Positions 8,448-16,661 of a stretch of DNA of 32,471 bases are shown here, one piece after another. Made by a program: the position numbers and the translations under genes. Positions within the stretch are counted from its first letter, which is position 1. Each line of letters opens with the position of its first letter. Below the pieces are notes generated by a model. That model searched no databases, had not been told where the DNA came from, and saw only the letters and a program-made list of their open reading frames with translations. Source of the stretch: Deltaproteobacteria bacterium (GTDB lineage Bacteria > Bdellovibrionota_B > Oligoflexia > Oligoflexales > Bog-1112); contig CANJLI010000003.1 of the NCBI GenBank assembly GCA_947475005.1, positions 1 to 32,471 on the forward strand. The letters run 5' to 3'.

Positions 8448-9182
8448 GTGGAAATTCTAATTGCAGACACCAGCAAGTCGGGGTTGGTCATGACCTCAGA
8501 AGTGTTCAAAGATCGAATTTCTGGCACTATTGTCACAACTTGTGCCACAGGACGAGAGTGTTTGGAGAAGGTGGGAAAGAAAAAATTTGACATGATCGTT
8601 ATCGATTTTGACCTACCTGATACTGACGGCGTGACATTGACCAAACTCCTACGCGCCCATTTTACAGGACCAATCTTGATCACAGCTTTTCCAGAGGAGA
8701 TTGTCAAAAAAGCAATCTCGGACGAACTATATGCTTTTATAGATTCTTCGATGTGGATTGAAAAACCAGTAAAATTTGAATCCCTTTCTGCCAAGATCGA
8801 TCACTTCTTAATTGAAAAACGTAGATTGCATAAACGGTTTATGGCAAAAAGCAAAGTCACATTGACTCCTGCCTCTAGCAAAATCAAAAAAGTGGAAGCC
8901 ACATTACTTAATTTAAGCTTCGGTGGCGCTTTGATCGAAATCGCAGGCAAGCATAGCTTAAAAGCGGGCGATTCCATCATCCTACAGGTGCATGAAGAGA
9001 AAGCAAAAAAAACAAAATCGGTCGCACCCACCCCGGCTTTTTCGGGCTTGGATCGGGTAAAAGCGACCATTGCATGGACGGACAAACGCAATGCACAGAC
9101 CGGAATTAAGTTTGACAAGCTTTCCAAAGTGCATGAAAAAAATCTGGAAGAGCTCTTTCGTAGGTCCAAAGAATATACCTAA
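8448..9182 (+). CDS. Receiver-PilZ response regulator
   Basis: This 244-residue protein has an N-terminal two-component receiver (about 1-120) and a C-terminal PilZ domain (about 128-240). The phosphoacceptor is Asp53 in 'MIVIDFDLPDTDG'; the conserved Thr ('ILITAF') and Lys ('IEKPV') follow at the expected places. In the PilZ part, 'LNLSFGGAL' matches the (D/N)xSxxGG motif that contacts cyclic di-GMP. The upstream RxxxR motif is only partly kept ('KRFMAKSK'), so binding is uncertain. The start is GTG with GAGGAGG at 8436-8442. There is no output DNA-binding domain and no adjacent histidine kinase. The next gene (a CPBP protease) overlaps its 3' end. Receiver-PilZ fusions are typical of myxobacterial and other delta-type bacteria. 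Confidence 0.85.
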   Translation: MEILIADTSKSGLVMTSEVFKDRISGTIVTTCATGRECLEKVGKKKFDMIVIDFDLPDTDGVTLTKLLRAHFTGPILITAFPEEIVKKAISDELYAFIDSSMWIEKPVKFESLSAKIDHFLIEKRRLHKRFMAKSKVTLTPASSKIKKVEATLLNLSFGGALIEIAGKHSLKAGDSIILQVHEEKAKKTKSVAPTPAFSGLDRVKATIAWTDKRNAQTGIKFDKLSKVHEKNLEELFRRSKEYT

Positions 9183-9780
9183 TCGGCCCCTCTTGCTTCT
9201 CCTACTCGGTGTAATGGGAGCTGGGATTTTATTTGCGGAAACGAGTGCCATTCTATCTCGACTCACAGATCTACCGCTGTGGATGTCGTCCGCTTTTTTG
9301 AATTCGGCACTTGCCGTTTCAATTTTTTTTTACGGGGCTCACGAGGGACGCATGCTGACCCCTCCTCGTCTACATCTCTTTTTCCGCAGCAGGGTGTATA
9401 CCTATTTGCCTGGCCTTGTGGTTTTGGCAGCATCCTGGCTATGGGTATCCCCACGATGGAGTGAACCCTCCTGGATGCAGCTTGCTGCGTTCTCCTGGGT
9501 GCCCATTGTAGAAGAAGTTGTCTTTCGAAAGGGCGTAGGGCCTTGGTTACGCCGCTATAGCGACAGCATCTGGCTGGGGAGTTATTTCTCGATTTTACTT
9601 TTTTCTTTTTTGCATGTATCGCCTACTGTGTCACGCATTTTTGAAGGGCGTCTTGGATTGCCATTGGGGCCCCTACTGTTGGGTGTGAGCTGCGAGCTAT
9701 TGTATATCCTCACCGGACGGTTGGCCCCCTGTGTGGTCCTTCACTCTGTTTGTAACGTCGTTGCGGTTTTCTTTTTTTAG
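9133..9780 (+). CDS. CPBP-family intramembrane metalloprotease
   Basis: This is an integral membrane protein of about 215 residues with the three motifs of the CPBP/CAAX-protease (Abi) family: 'EEVVFRKG' (EExxxR), 'FSFLHVS' (FxxxH) and 'VLHSVCN' (HxxxN). All predicted metal and catalytic residues are present. Several hydrophobic segments flank them ('PLLLLLLGVMGAGILF', 'GLVVLAASWLWV', 'GSYFSILLFSFL'). I took the ATG at 9133, which overlaps the PilZ gene by 50 bases; a later start near the PilZ stop cannot be excluded, and no strong Shine-Dalgarno decides it. Bacterial CPBP proteins process or scaffold membrane substrates such as peptide toxins or anti-sigma factors; the substrate here is unknown. 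Its stop codon lies inside a long hairpin. Confidence 0.85.
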   Translation: MKKIWKSSFVGPKNIPNRPLLLLLLGVMGAGILFAETSAILSRLTDLPLWMSSAFLNSALAVSIFFYGAHEGRMLTPPRLHLFFRSRVYTYLPGLVVLAASWLWVSPRWSEPSWMQLAAFSWVPIVEEVVFRKGVGPWLRRYSDSIWLGSYFSILLFSFLHVSPTVSRIFEGRLGLPLGPLLLGVSCELLYILTGRLAPCVVLHSVCNVVAVFFF

Positions 9781-9870
9781 GAATTGGGTCCACCTACCTT
9801 TTTTACATAGAGACTCCCAGCATAGGTGGGAATCTCTATGTAAAAAAGGTAGGTGGACCCAACTCCTAAA
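9776..9870. repeat. 95-bp near-perfect hairpin
   Basis: Arms of 44 bases (9776-9819 and 9827-9870) pair with only two mismatches around a 7-base loop. Both arms include the run ACCTACCTTTTTTACATAGA and its complement. The left arm starts within the last codons and the stop of the CPBP gene. It could end transcription in both directions, but its length and near-perfection resemble a miniature inverted-repeat element. No transposase with matching ends is in the window. Confidence 0.85.
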
Positions 9871-10001
9871 TTCCTTTTGATTTTAAGACTGTTACTTCGC
9901 TCCCCCTGTAGCAGCGAGAGAGTGGTATCGAAAAAAAAGATTGTAAAAAAGAAACAGAAAAGAGAGAAGTCACCTATCAACCAAAAAACGAGGGGTGAAA
10001 T

Positions 10002-10358
10002 ATGTCTTGGGGCTATCATTTGATGTTGGATTGTCGAGCCGGAAGCAAAGAGAAAATCAAGAGCGAGGAAAACATTCGCTCCTTCATCAAAGAACTCGTG
10101 GACAAGATCGAAATGGTTGCCTATGGAGACCCAATGGTAGCCCATTTTGCCACTCATGATCCCGATAAAGCCGGGTATTCATTCTGTCAAATGATTGAAA
10201 CCAGCAACATCTCGGGACATTTCGTAGATAAGAACGGAAATTTTTACATCGATGTGTTTAGCTGCAAGCCCTACAACGTAGAGCTTGTAAAAGAAATCGC
10301 GATGGGCTTTTTCAGGCCTGAGCACATTCGCTGGTCATTTATCGAACGAGACGCCTAA
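10002..10358 (+). CDS. SpeD-like pyruvoyl-dependent decarboxylase homologue
   Basis: This 118-residue protein matches class 1B S-adenosylmethionine decarboxylase in length and layout. It begins 'WGYHLMLDC', like the GxHxxxD start of the family. Ser68 in 'ETSNISGHF' aligns with the serine that becomes the pyruvoyl group. His73 and Cys88 ('DVFSCK') align with the catalytic His and Cys. The residue before the serine is Thr67, whereas characterised enzymes cleave a Glu-Ser bond. The start follows a strong AGGGG site at about 9991. It stands alone, with no speE (spermidine synthase) next to it. It could therefore act on a substrate other than AdoMet, such as arginine or ornithine, as reported for some SpeD relatives; this is inference. 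Confidence 0.75.
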   Translation: MSWGYHLMLDCRAGSKEKIKSEENIRSFIKELVDKIEMVAYGDPMVAHFATHDPDKAGYSFCQMIETSNISGHFVDKNGNFYIDVFSCKPYNVELVKEIAMGFFRPEHIRWSFIERDA

Positions 10359-10446
10359 CTTGAATATAAAAAGGGGGCTGATCAGCACCTGGGGTTCGAC
10401 TTGAAGTACGAACGGCCCCAATGATCACAAAACGTTCCACCTCCCC
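10359..10446. terminator. Possible bidirectional terminator between speD-like gene and DUF971 gene
   Basis: This is a gap between two convergent genes. It holds a hairpin near 10389-10421 in which TGGGGTTCG pairs imperfectly with CGAACGGCCCCA, and a TGATCA dyad on either side. No clean T-run follows, so the terminator role rests mainly on position. Confidence 0.35.
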
Positions 10447-10734
10447 TCACCCTGCCAAGCGCCGTAACAAATCAAAGCTATAAATTCCCGTGCGATGCCC
10501 ATCTGAAAAGTGGATTTGCATGGCATATTGCCCCACCGAAAAAAGCTCCGCGGGCCGCACCGAAGGGTCGATCTCCATGGGCTTGCGCTCCCCCGTAAAC
10601 TCATTCACACATTGAGCACAGGGACAGCGCTCTCGCAACCGCACCACATCATAGAGAGACGTCTGCTGGTCGGTCCACGTGATCGCAAGGGTTCGATCAT
10701 TTTCTTGCCAAATTTCTTGGATATGATGACTCAT
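10447..10734 (-). CDS. DUF971 (GBBH-like N-terminal domain) protein
   Basis: This small protein of 95 residues matches the DUF971 domain: 'IWQENDRTLAITWTDQQ', then 'LRERCPCAQCVNEFTGER', ending 'GHRTGIYSFDLLRRL'. The three cysteines in C-x-C-x2-C spacing are a family hallmark. The start is the ATG at 10734, which overlaps the mrp stop as ATGA and is preceded by GGAGG; the longer frame to 10761 lies inside mrp. In plant HCF101 a DUF971 domain is fused to the C-terminus of an Mrp-type ATPase, so the gene order here mirrors that fusion. A role beside Mrp in Fe-S cluster delivery is inferred from that context. Confidence 0.85.
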   Translation of the reverse strand: MSHHIQEIWQENDRTLAITWTDQQTSLYDVVRLRERCPCAQCVNEFTGERKPMEIDPSVRPAELFSVGQYAMQIHFSDGHRTGIYSFDLLRRLAG

Positions 10735-11642
10735 GGCTGTACCTCCGGCATGGGATCCCATTTGAGATGAAAGCTGCCCAAGCCCTTGGGCGGAAGACCC
10801 TTGCCTTGCTTCAACGCTTCCAAAATCGCATCGCGGGCTTCAAAGTACGCCTGGCTCCCCGCGTGAGTGGGGTCTGCTACCACAAGGGGCACCCCCCGGT
10901 CCCCAGACTGCGTGAGCGCCTCACTTAAGGGGATGGCCCCGAGGAAAGGGAGCTTGTGCTCAGCAGCGAAATTCTTGCCCCCGTCTTTGCCAAAGAGAGG
11001 GTGCCGTGTTTCACAGGTCCCACACAGAAAATAACTCATGGTTTCGATAAGCCCCAATACGGGAACCTGTAAGGTACGAAACATCTCGAGGGCTTTTCGC
11101 ACATCGAGCAACGCCACCTGCTGAGGGGACGTCACCAAGATGGCAGCATCGAGGGAAATATTTTGCGCCAGCGAGAGCTGAATATCCCCCGTGCCTGGGG
11201 GACAGTCAATAAACAGAAAGTCCAACTCCCCCCACGCCACCTGGGTCAGGAGTTGCTTCGCCAAGTTTCCCGCCATAGGACCGCGCAGGATATTCGCCTT
11301 GTTCGTAGAGGCGAACAAAGCGGGAGAGATGATTTTTACACCGCGCACCTCAGGCGGCACGATGAGCGCACCCTCCATCTCCGTCGGTGTGGGGGTTTGA
11401 GTCATGAGCGCCATAGAAGGCCCGTAGACATCTACATCACAGAGCCCCACCTTCGCCCCTTGGGCTGCAAAGGCAAAGGCCAAGTTCGCAGCTGTGGTGG
11501 ACTTTCCTACCCCGCCCTTACCCGAGGCAATGGCTAAGGTGTAGCGAATGCGCGTGCCCGTAGCTGGAGTTGCCGGAGCTTGCGATGCTTGTGGCGGAAC
11601 CTCCGCTACAGTAGGGGGATCTTTCTTTTGAAACCACTTCAC
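10731..11642 (-). CDS. mrp: Mrp/NBP35-family Fe-S cluster carrier ATPase
   Basis: This P-loop ATPase (about 303 residues) is of the Mrp/ApbC family, which binds and transfers Fe-S clusters. The deviant Walker A 'SGKGGVGKST' is near residue 40, 'DCPPGTGD' near 146-153, and the cluster-binding CxxC is 'CGTC' at 207-210. The N-terminal DUF59 domain found in many homologues is absent; residues 1-30 are a low-complexity Pro/Ala stretch. The start is GTG at 11642 with GAGG upstream. The frame runs on to 11840, but that part is a translation of the palindromic repeats and should not be annotated. The gene overlaps the DUF971 gene by 4 bases and follows trxB, separated by the repeat array. Confidence 0.9.
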   Translation of the reverse strand: MKWFQKKDPPTVAEVPPQASQAPATPATGTRIRYTLAIASGKGGVGKSTTAANLAFAFAAQGAKVGLCDVDVYGPSMALMTQTPTPTEMEGALIVPPEVRGVKIISPALFASTNKANILRGPMAGNLAKQLLTQVAWGELDFLFIDCPPGTGDIQLSLAQNISLDAAILVTSPQQVALLDVRKALEMFRTLQVPVLGLIETMSYFLCGTCETRHPLFGKDGGKNFAAEHKLPFLGAIPLSEALTQSGDRGVPLVVADPTHAGSQAYFEARDAILEALKQGKGLPPKGLGSFHLKWDPMPEVQP

Positions 11643-11675
11643 AGGGTACCTCGGAGTAAGAAGCTGAAGTCTTGT

Positions 11676-11850
11676 GGGAACACTCCAACGGGGTGTCCCC
11701 TTCAATTGCGGAAACGGGGACACTCCAACGGGGTGTCCCACAAGGCTCTCGTTTCGGAAACAGGGACACTCGCATCGGGTGTCCCCACAAGGCTCTCGTT
11801 GCCCTCTGTTCGGGGACACTCGCATCGGGTGTCCCCACAAGGCTCTCGGA
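11676..11850. repeat. Array of four GGGGACAC-type palindromes between trxB and mrp
   Basis: Four 24-25-bp palindromes lie at 11676-11700, 11716-11740, 11763-11786 and 11812-11836. Each has arms GGGGACAC/GTGTCCCC around a 9-base loop. The first two have loop TCCAACGGG and the last two TCGCATCGG. Three are followed by the tail ACAAGGCTCTCG. Spacers are short and unequal (15, 22 and 25 bases), so this is not a CRISPR. The array fills the roughly 210-base gap between the trxB stop and the mrp start and would be transcribed into strong hairpins. Confidence 0.9.
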
Positions 11851-11852
11851 GA

Positions 11853-12776
11853 TTACGCCTCAGACATGAGTTCGATAAACTTCGCAGCTTGAATCGCAGC
11901 TTGGCAGCCCATGCCTGCAGCAGTGATAGCTTGCTTGAACACAGGATCCGCAATGTCACCTGCCGCAAAAACACCGGGAGTTTTCGTCTCTGTAAAATTT
12001 TGCACCCGAATGTAGCCGTGATCATCCACATCCACAAAGGGAGCAAAGAGAGAAGAGTTCGGGCTATGTCCGATTCCGTAGAACAGTCCGTCGATGGGGA
12101 AGTTCTCCAGTTCGCCGGTTTCTGTATTTTTGAGCATCACCCCAGTCAACCCCTTGTCATCCGCCAGCGCTTCCGCCACGGTAAAAGGGATCTTCAGTGT
12201 AATCTTGGGATGGCGGCGAACACGTTCCTGCATAATCATGGAGGCGCGGAATTTATCCTGGCGGTGCACCAGAATCACTTCTTGGCACAAGTTGGCGAGG
12301 TACAGGGACTCCTCCATGGCGGAGTCTCCTCCGCCGACCACGATCACTCGCTTGCCTCGGTAGAAAAATCCGTCGCAGGTGGCACAGGTGGAGATCCCCC
12401 TGCCCATCAGCGCTTGCTCATTGGGCAAGTTCAAGGTTTTGGCTGTGGCCCCCGTGGAAATAATCACGGTTTGGGAAAGAACTTCTTCGCCATCCACATA
12501 CATCCGTAAGGGCTGGGAGGAGAAATCCACACGGCTCACTTCCTTTTGAAAGATCCGTACGCCAATGCGGGTAGCCTGTTGCGTCATGTTATCCATCAGC
12601 TCAGGGCCAAGGATCCCATGGGAAAAACCCGGAAAATTTTCCACATCTGTGGTGGTGGTCAGTTGACCCCCCGGTTGAAGTCCACTAAACATAACAGGCT
12701 CAAGGCCTGCTCGTGCGGCATAAATCGCGGCTGTCAAGCCAGCAGGGCCCGAGCCGATGATGGTGACTTTGTACAT
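11853..12776 (-). CDS. trxB: Thioredoxin reductase
   Basis: TrxB is an NADPH-dependent flavoenzyme that reduces thioredoxin; 307 residues, normal length. It has the FAD dinucleotide motif 'GSGPAG' (8-13), the redox-active 'CATC' (131-134) within 'STCATCDGFFYRG', the NADPH motif 'GGGDSA' (148-153) and the C-terminal FAD motif 'GVFAAGDI'. The ATG at 12776 follows GAGGG; the frame extends to 12830 without a better site. It is divergent from dacB and upstream of mrp in the same direction. The reductase also supplies electrons for ribonucleotide reductase, encoded further along this window. Confidence 0.96.
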   Translation of the reverse strand: MYKVTIIGSGPAGLTAAIYAARAGLEPVMFSGLQPGGQLTTTTDVENFPGFSHGILGPELMDNMTQQATRIGVRIFQKEVSRVDFSSQPLRMYVDGEEVLSQTVIISTGATAKTLNLPNEQALMGRGISTCATCDGFFYRGKRVIVVGGGDSAMEESLYLANLCQEVILVHRQDKFRASMIMQERVRRHPKITLKIPFTVAEALADDKGLTGVMLKNTETGELENFPIDGLFYGIGHSPNSSLFAPFVDVDDHGYIRVQNFTETKTPGVFAAGDIADPVFKQAITAAGMGCQAAIQAAKFIELMSEA

Positions 12777-12866
12777 ATGATCCCTCTTCAGTTCCAAATC
12801 TGGCATAAGACACGCTCGATGCCTTATCATAGAAACAGCAAGAAAGTAAGTCGGAAGGATTTTTCC

Positions 12867-14312
12867 ATGCGCATTCTCTATCGGGTAGCAGTTTCATCGT
12901 TTTTTGTTTTCAACATGGGTTGCATTGCTTTTGCCAAACCAAAGGTTTTTCAAGAAGATACCCTCGCAGCGGATCAATCCATCGAAGTACGACGGGTGAA
13001 AGATGGGAAGGTATTGTATGCCACCAACCCCGACTCCCCGTTGATGCCTGCTTCTACTCTCAAAGTTTTGACGGCAGGTGCGGTACTCGAAGGACTGGGA
13101 ACTTTTCGCAAGCTAGAAACCAAGTTCTTGCACACCGGCACCCGTACAGCAGATCGAATTTCCGGAGATTTGGTCATTGTGGGAGGGGGAGATCCCTTGT
13201 TTGTTTCGGAGTCCTTGTGGCAAATCGCACGAGACCTCCACAATCAAGGTCTACGAACCATTACCGGTAACCTCATCATCGATAACCAGATGATTCCAGT
13301 ACAAAAAAGGGACGAAGCCTTGCAAAAAAAAGGCACCAACAGCGCCTATGATGCTCCCCTCTCTGCCTTTGTGATGAACTTTAATACCTACGCGGTATTG
13401 GTAGCCCCCGGCGCCACTCTTGGTACACCCGCTCATGTACAACTCGACCCCTACCCCTTGGAAGGAGTGATCATCGACAACCAGATCAAAACAAGCTCTA
13501 CCAAGGCCTCAAAGAAAATCGAAGTGTATCGGCACAAACAAGGGGATAAAGAAAAACTCAGTGCCACGGGGGCAGTAGCCATTGACGCAGAAGCGGTGAA
13601 GTTCTACCGAGCGGCAGAAGATCCTGTGCAGGCGGCAGGGGCCTATGTAAAAGCTTTCTTTGCCCACGAAGGCATTACCATTCAGGGACAAATCGTAGCT
13701 GGGGCTCAGCCTCCCAGCACCAAACCGTTGATGATTTGGAAGAGCGAACCGATCTCTACGCTGGTACGTGCTATGCTTGCCTATTCCAATAATGTATTGG
13801 CTGATGTGCTTCTGCAACGCTTGGTAGCAGATAAAACAGGCTCAAGCACCCCAGAATCAGGGGTACAAGCCCTGCATGCGTATCTGCAAAGCAAGGAGCC
13901 CTTGACATCAAGGGTAACCTTGCACGATGGTTCCGGTCTCGACCGAGGCAATGCCATCAGTGCCCATACCCTGACAGGATTTTTAACATCTATGGCCCGT
14001 GATGAGCTGCTCTTTGCCGATTTTCTTTCTCTCTTTCCAGCTGCTGGAGGGAACGGAAGCTTGCGCAATCGCTTTAAAGGGAATGGCTTAAAAGACATCA
14101 AGGCAAATATTCGAGCGAAGACCGGAACCTTGGCACAAAGCCCTTGTACTGCGTCTTTAGTTGGATATTTGTTCCATCCCAAGGAGGGGTGGTTGGCCTT
14201 TGCAATTTTACAAAATGCAAAAGCGGGAAGAAAAGAACCCACCCTCGACGAATTGCATCAGATTCAAGAAACAGGACTCTACAAAATTTTCGAACAGGAG
14301 TCTGACATATGA
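12867..14312 (+). CDS. dacB: D-alanyl-D-alanine carboxypeptidase/endopeptidase (PBP4, DacB)
   Basis: This periplasmic serine peptidase of family S13 (481 residues) trims or cleaves peptidoglycan cross-links. A signal peptide of about 23 residues ends 'IAFA|KP'. The active-site tetrad is 'STLK' (63-66), the SxN motif 'SNN' is near 306, and 'KTG' is near 418. The large insert between the first two motifs is typical of class C PBPs. The ATG at 12867 has GGAAGGA upstream. The open frame extends to 12546, but that region is antisense to trxB. Its stop overlaps the maeB start as ATGA, so the two are probably translated from one message. Confidence 0.95.
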   Translation: MRILYRVAVSSFFVFNMGCIAFAKPKVFQEDTLAADQSIEVRRVKDGKVLYATNPDSPLMPASTLKVLTAGAVLEGLGTFRKLETKFLHTGTRTADRISGDLVIVGGGDPLFVSESLWQIARDLHNQGLRTITGNLIIDNQMIPVQKRDEALQKKGTNSAYDAPLSAFVMNFNTYAVLVAPGATLGTPAHVQLDPYPLEGVIIDNQIKTSSTKASKKIEVYRHKQGDKEKLSATGAVAIDAEAVKFYRAAEDPVQAAGAYVKAFFAHEGITIQGQIVAGAQPPSTKPLMIWKSEPISTLVRAMLAYSNNVLADVLLQRLVADKTGSSTPESGVQALHAYLQSKEPLTSRVTLHDGSGLDRGNAISAHTLTGFLTSMARDELLFADFLSLFPAAGGNGSLRNRFKGNGLKDIKANIRAKTGTLAQSPCTASLVGYLFHPKEGWLAFAILQNAKAGRKEPTLDELHQIQETGLYKIFEQESDI

Positions 14313-16600
14313 CCGAAAAGCCAAAGAAAAAGCCACGTAACTATGAAGAGCTGGCATTGGAGTATCATGAGCGAGCCCCTGCTGGGAAACTTGCCATTCG
14401 CTACACCAAACCCTTGGACACCCAAGACGATCTCTCCGTTGCCTACTCACCCGGGGTTGCAGGACCGTGTCGCAAGATTCACGAAAATGTGGATGACTCC
14501 TTTCGCTACACGGGACGAGCCAACTTGGTGGGTGTTATCTCTAATGGTACTGCCGTACTGGGATTGGGCAACATCGGCCCCTATGCTGCCAAACCTGTGA
14601 TGGAAGGCAAGGGGATGCTCTTTAAGAAGTTTGCCAACATCGATGTCTTCGATTTGGAGATTAACCAAGAGGATCCTGATAAATTTATCGAAGCGGTAAA
14701 ATCCCTCGAGCCGACCTTTGGAGGCATCAATCTCGAGGACATCAAGGCGCCGGAATGTTTCTATATCGAGGAACAATTGCAGAAGTGCATGGAAATCCCG
14801 GTGTTTCATGATGACCAACACGGAACTGCCATCATCGCTTCTGCTGCATTTCTCAACGCCTTGGAAATTACCCATCGAGACATTGCCGCCACCAAGGTGG
14901 TGTTCTCCGGTGCAGGGGCAGCTGCTATTGCTTGCGCCAATTTGTTTCACACCTTGGGGGTAAAATCAGAGAATCTATGGATGTGCGACAGTCAGGGGAT
15001 GATCCATACGGAACGCACAGATCTCAATCCCTATAAGAAAAAATTTGCACGCAAGACCAAAATGCGCACCTTAGAGGAAGCCCTGGACGGAGCCGATGTA
15101 TTCTGTGGGGTCTCCTCTGCCGGATTATTGAAACCAGACATGCTGATCAAGATGGCTGCAAATCCGATCATTTTTGCCCTTGCAAATCCAGATCCAGAAA
15201 TCAGTCCCGAGCTTGCGAAAAAAACCAGACCCGATGCCATCATTGCAACAGGCAGATCCGATTATCCGAACCAAGTAAACAACGTACTGGGCTTTCCATA
15301 TATCTTTCGCGGGGCCTTGGATGTGCGCGCAAAAACCATTAATGAAGCCATGAAACTCGCTGCTGTACGAGCCATCGCAGCCCTTGCCAAAGAACCGGTT
15401 CCGGAAGAAGTAATGGCTGTGTACAAAACCTCCGATCGCTACGAATTCGGACGGGATTATTTGATTCCCAAACCTGTAGATCAACGAGTGCTCTTGCGTG
15501 TGGCACCTGCCGTTGCCAAAGCAGCCATGGATTCGGGTGTGGCTCGTATTCATGTGGATCTGGAAGAGTATCAAGAGCGCATCGAACGCTTGCTCGGGCC
15601 TACCCGCCGTATGATTCGCACCTTGCGCAAAGAAATTTCGGTCTCCATTGGAAAGACGAATCGCAAACCCCGTGTGGTACTGCCCTATGGGCAGGATCCT
15701 CGTATCCTGCAAGCTGCCAAGCAAGCTGCGGATGGGGGGGATGTGGAAATCATCCTATTAGGGAATGCAGATCAAATCTTGGAAATCGGTGCCCAAAATG
15801 GCATCGAAAGTTTAGCAGGCATCCAGATCATCGATCCAAGAAAAACTGACAAAGAAGAGAGTTATAGCGAACATCTCTTTGAGTGGCGCAAGCGAAAGGG
15901 CATCTCTCGCACCCGTGCCCATCAAGTGGTGATGAACCACGATTACTTTGCTTCCATCATGTTGCGATTGGGAGAAGTAGACGCCCTCGTTACGGGTGTT
16001 ACCAACACCTATGCCAACTCCGCTCGTCCGGTATTGGAAGTTTTGGGCACCGGTCGAAACAAAACCCTAGCTGGGGTTTATATTTTAACCTCGGAAGAAC
16101 GAGAGTATTTCCTTGCGGATTGCACCATCAACGTGGAGCCCACAGCGGCACAACTCGCAGACATTGCAGTGATGACCGCAAATCTTGCGAAGAAATACAC
16201 CCGATCCCCGGTTCGAGTCGCTATGCTGAGTTTTACCAGTTTTGGAGCAAGCAAAGACGCATCCAATCTGCGAATGAAGGAAGCTACCGATTTGGCAAAG
16301 GCACGCATGCCTGATGTTGAGATCGATGGGGAGATGCAAGCGGATGTTGCGTTGAATCAGGTGTTGCGCAAACAAGAGTTTCCGTTCTGCGACTTAACAG
16401 GCAACGCCAACGTGTTGGTATTTCCAAATTTGCATGCTGCGAATATTGCCTACAAGCTCCTCACCAACATTGCAGACTATACGTCCACGGGGTCGATCCT
16501 TGCAGGATTAAGCCAACCGGCAAATATTTTGCAACGAGGGGCTAGCGTGCAAGAGATTGTGAATATGATCTATGTAAGTGCGCAGCAGGGAGTTTTGTAA
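14309..16600 (+). CDS. maeB: NADP-type malic enzyme with C-terminal phosphotransacetylase-like domain
   Basis: This 763-residue enzyme decarboxylates malate oxidatively to pyruvate. The N-terminal malic domain has '[14 protein letters not shown]', '[12 protein letters not shown]' (metal and substrate region) and the nucleotide-binding '[14 protein letters not shown]'. Residues from about 430 to the end match the phosphate acetyltransferase-like regulatory domain ('[14 protein letters not shown]', '[16 protein letters not shown]', '[14 protein letters not shown]'). That fused form is the usual MaeB architecture of about 760 residues; the PTA part normally acts allosterically through acetyl-CoA. 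It is coupled to dacB by a 4-base overlap. Together with pckG nearby it covers the C4-to-C3 interconversion at the PEP-pyruvate node. Confidence 0.96.
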   Translation: MTEKPKKKPRNYEELALEYHERAPAGKLAIRYTKPLDTQDDLSVAYSPGVAGPCRKIHENVDDSFRYTGRANLVGVISNGTAVLGLGNIGPYAAKPVMEGKGMLFKKFANIDVFDLEINQEDPDKFIEAVKSLEPTFGGINLEDIKAPECFYIEEQLQKCMEIPVFHDDQHGTAIIASAAFLNALEITHRDIAATKVVFSGAGAAAIACANLFHTLGVKSENLWMCDSQGMIHTERTDLNPYKKKFARKTKMRTLEEALDGADVFCGVSSAGLLKPDMLIKMAANPIIFALANPDPEISPELAKKTRPDAIIATGRSDYPNQVNNVLGFPYIFRGALDVRAKTINEAMKLAAVRAIAALAKEPVPEEVMAVYKTSDRYEFGRDYLIPKPVDQRVLLRVAPAVAKAAMDSGVARIHVDLEEYQERIERLLGPTRRMIRTLRKEISVSIGKTNRKPRVVLPYGQDPRILQAAKQAADGGDVEIILLGNADQILEIGAQNGIESLAGIQIIDPRKTDKEESYSEHLFEWRKRKGISRTRAHQVVMNHDYFASIMLRLGEVDALVTGVTNTYANSARPVLEVLGTGRNKTLAGVYILTSEEREYFLADCTINVEPTAAQLADIAVMTANLAKKYTRSPVRVAMLSFTSFGASKDASNLRMKEATDLAKARMPDVEIDGEMQADVALNQVLRKQEFPFCDLTGNANVLVFPNLHAANIAYKLLTNIADYTSTGSILAGLSQPANILQRGASVQEIVNMIYVSAQQGVL

Positions 16601-16612
16601 GCCGCTTCTAAA

Positions 16613-16637
16613 GGGGACGCCCGATGCGAGTGTCCCC
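16613..16637 (-). repeat. GGGGACAC-type palindrome (inverted copy) upstream of FAD oxidase
   Basis: This is a single copy of the palindrome in reverse orientation, with TCGCATCGG-type loop, 12 bases after the maeB stop. One arm has a C for T change. It is followed by CCAAAGACTCTAGCTGGAG, which matches the flank of the copy at 26276-26300. The GGAGAG that serves as ribosome binding site for the next gene lies at the end of that shared flank. Confidence 0.85.
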
Positions 16638-16661
16638 AAAGACTCTAGCTGGAGAGAACCC

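Noticed and set aside
11676..11850. Repeat array as a CRISPR
   Set aside because: Units are palindromic throughout, spacers are short and unequal, two loop variants alternate, and the same unit occurs singly elsewhere; no cas gene is present.
11580..12509. 309-codon plus-strand open frame
   Set aside because: It is antisense to trxB and the mrp leader and partly translates the palindromes; trxB is unmistakable on the other strand.
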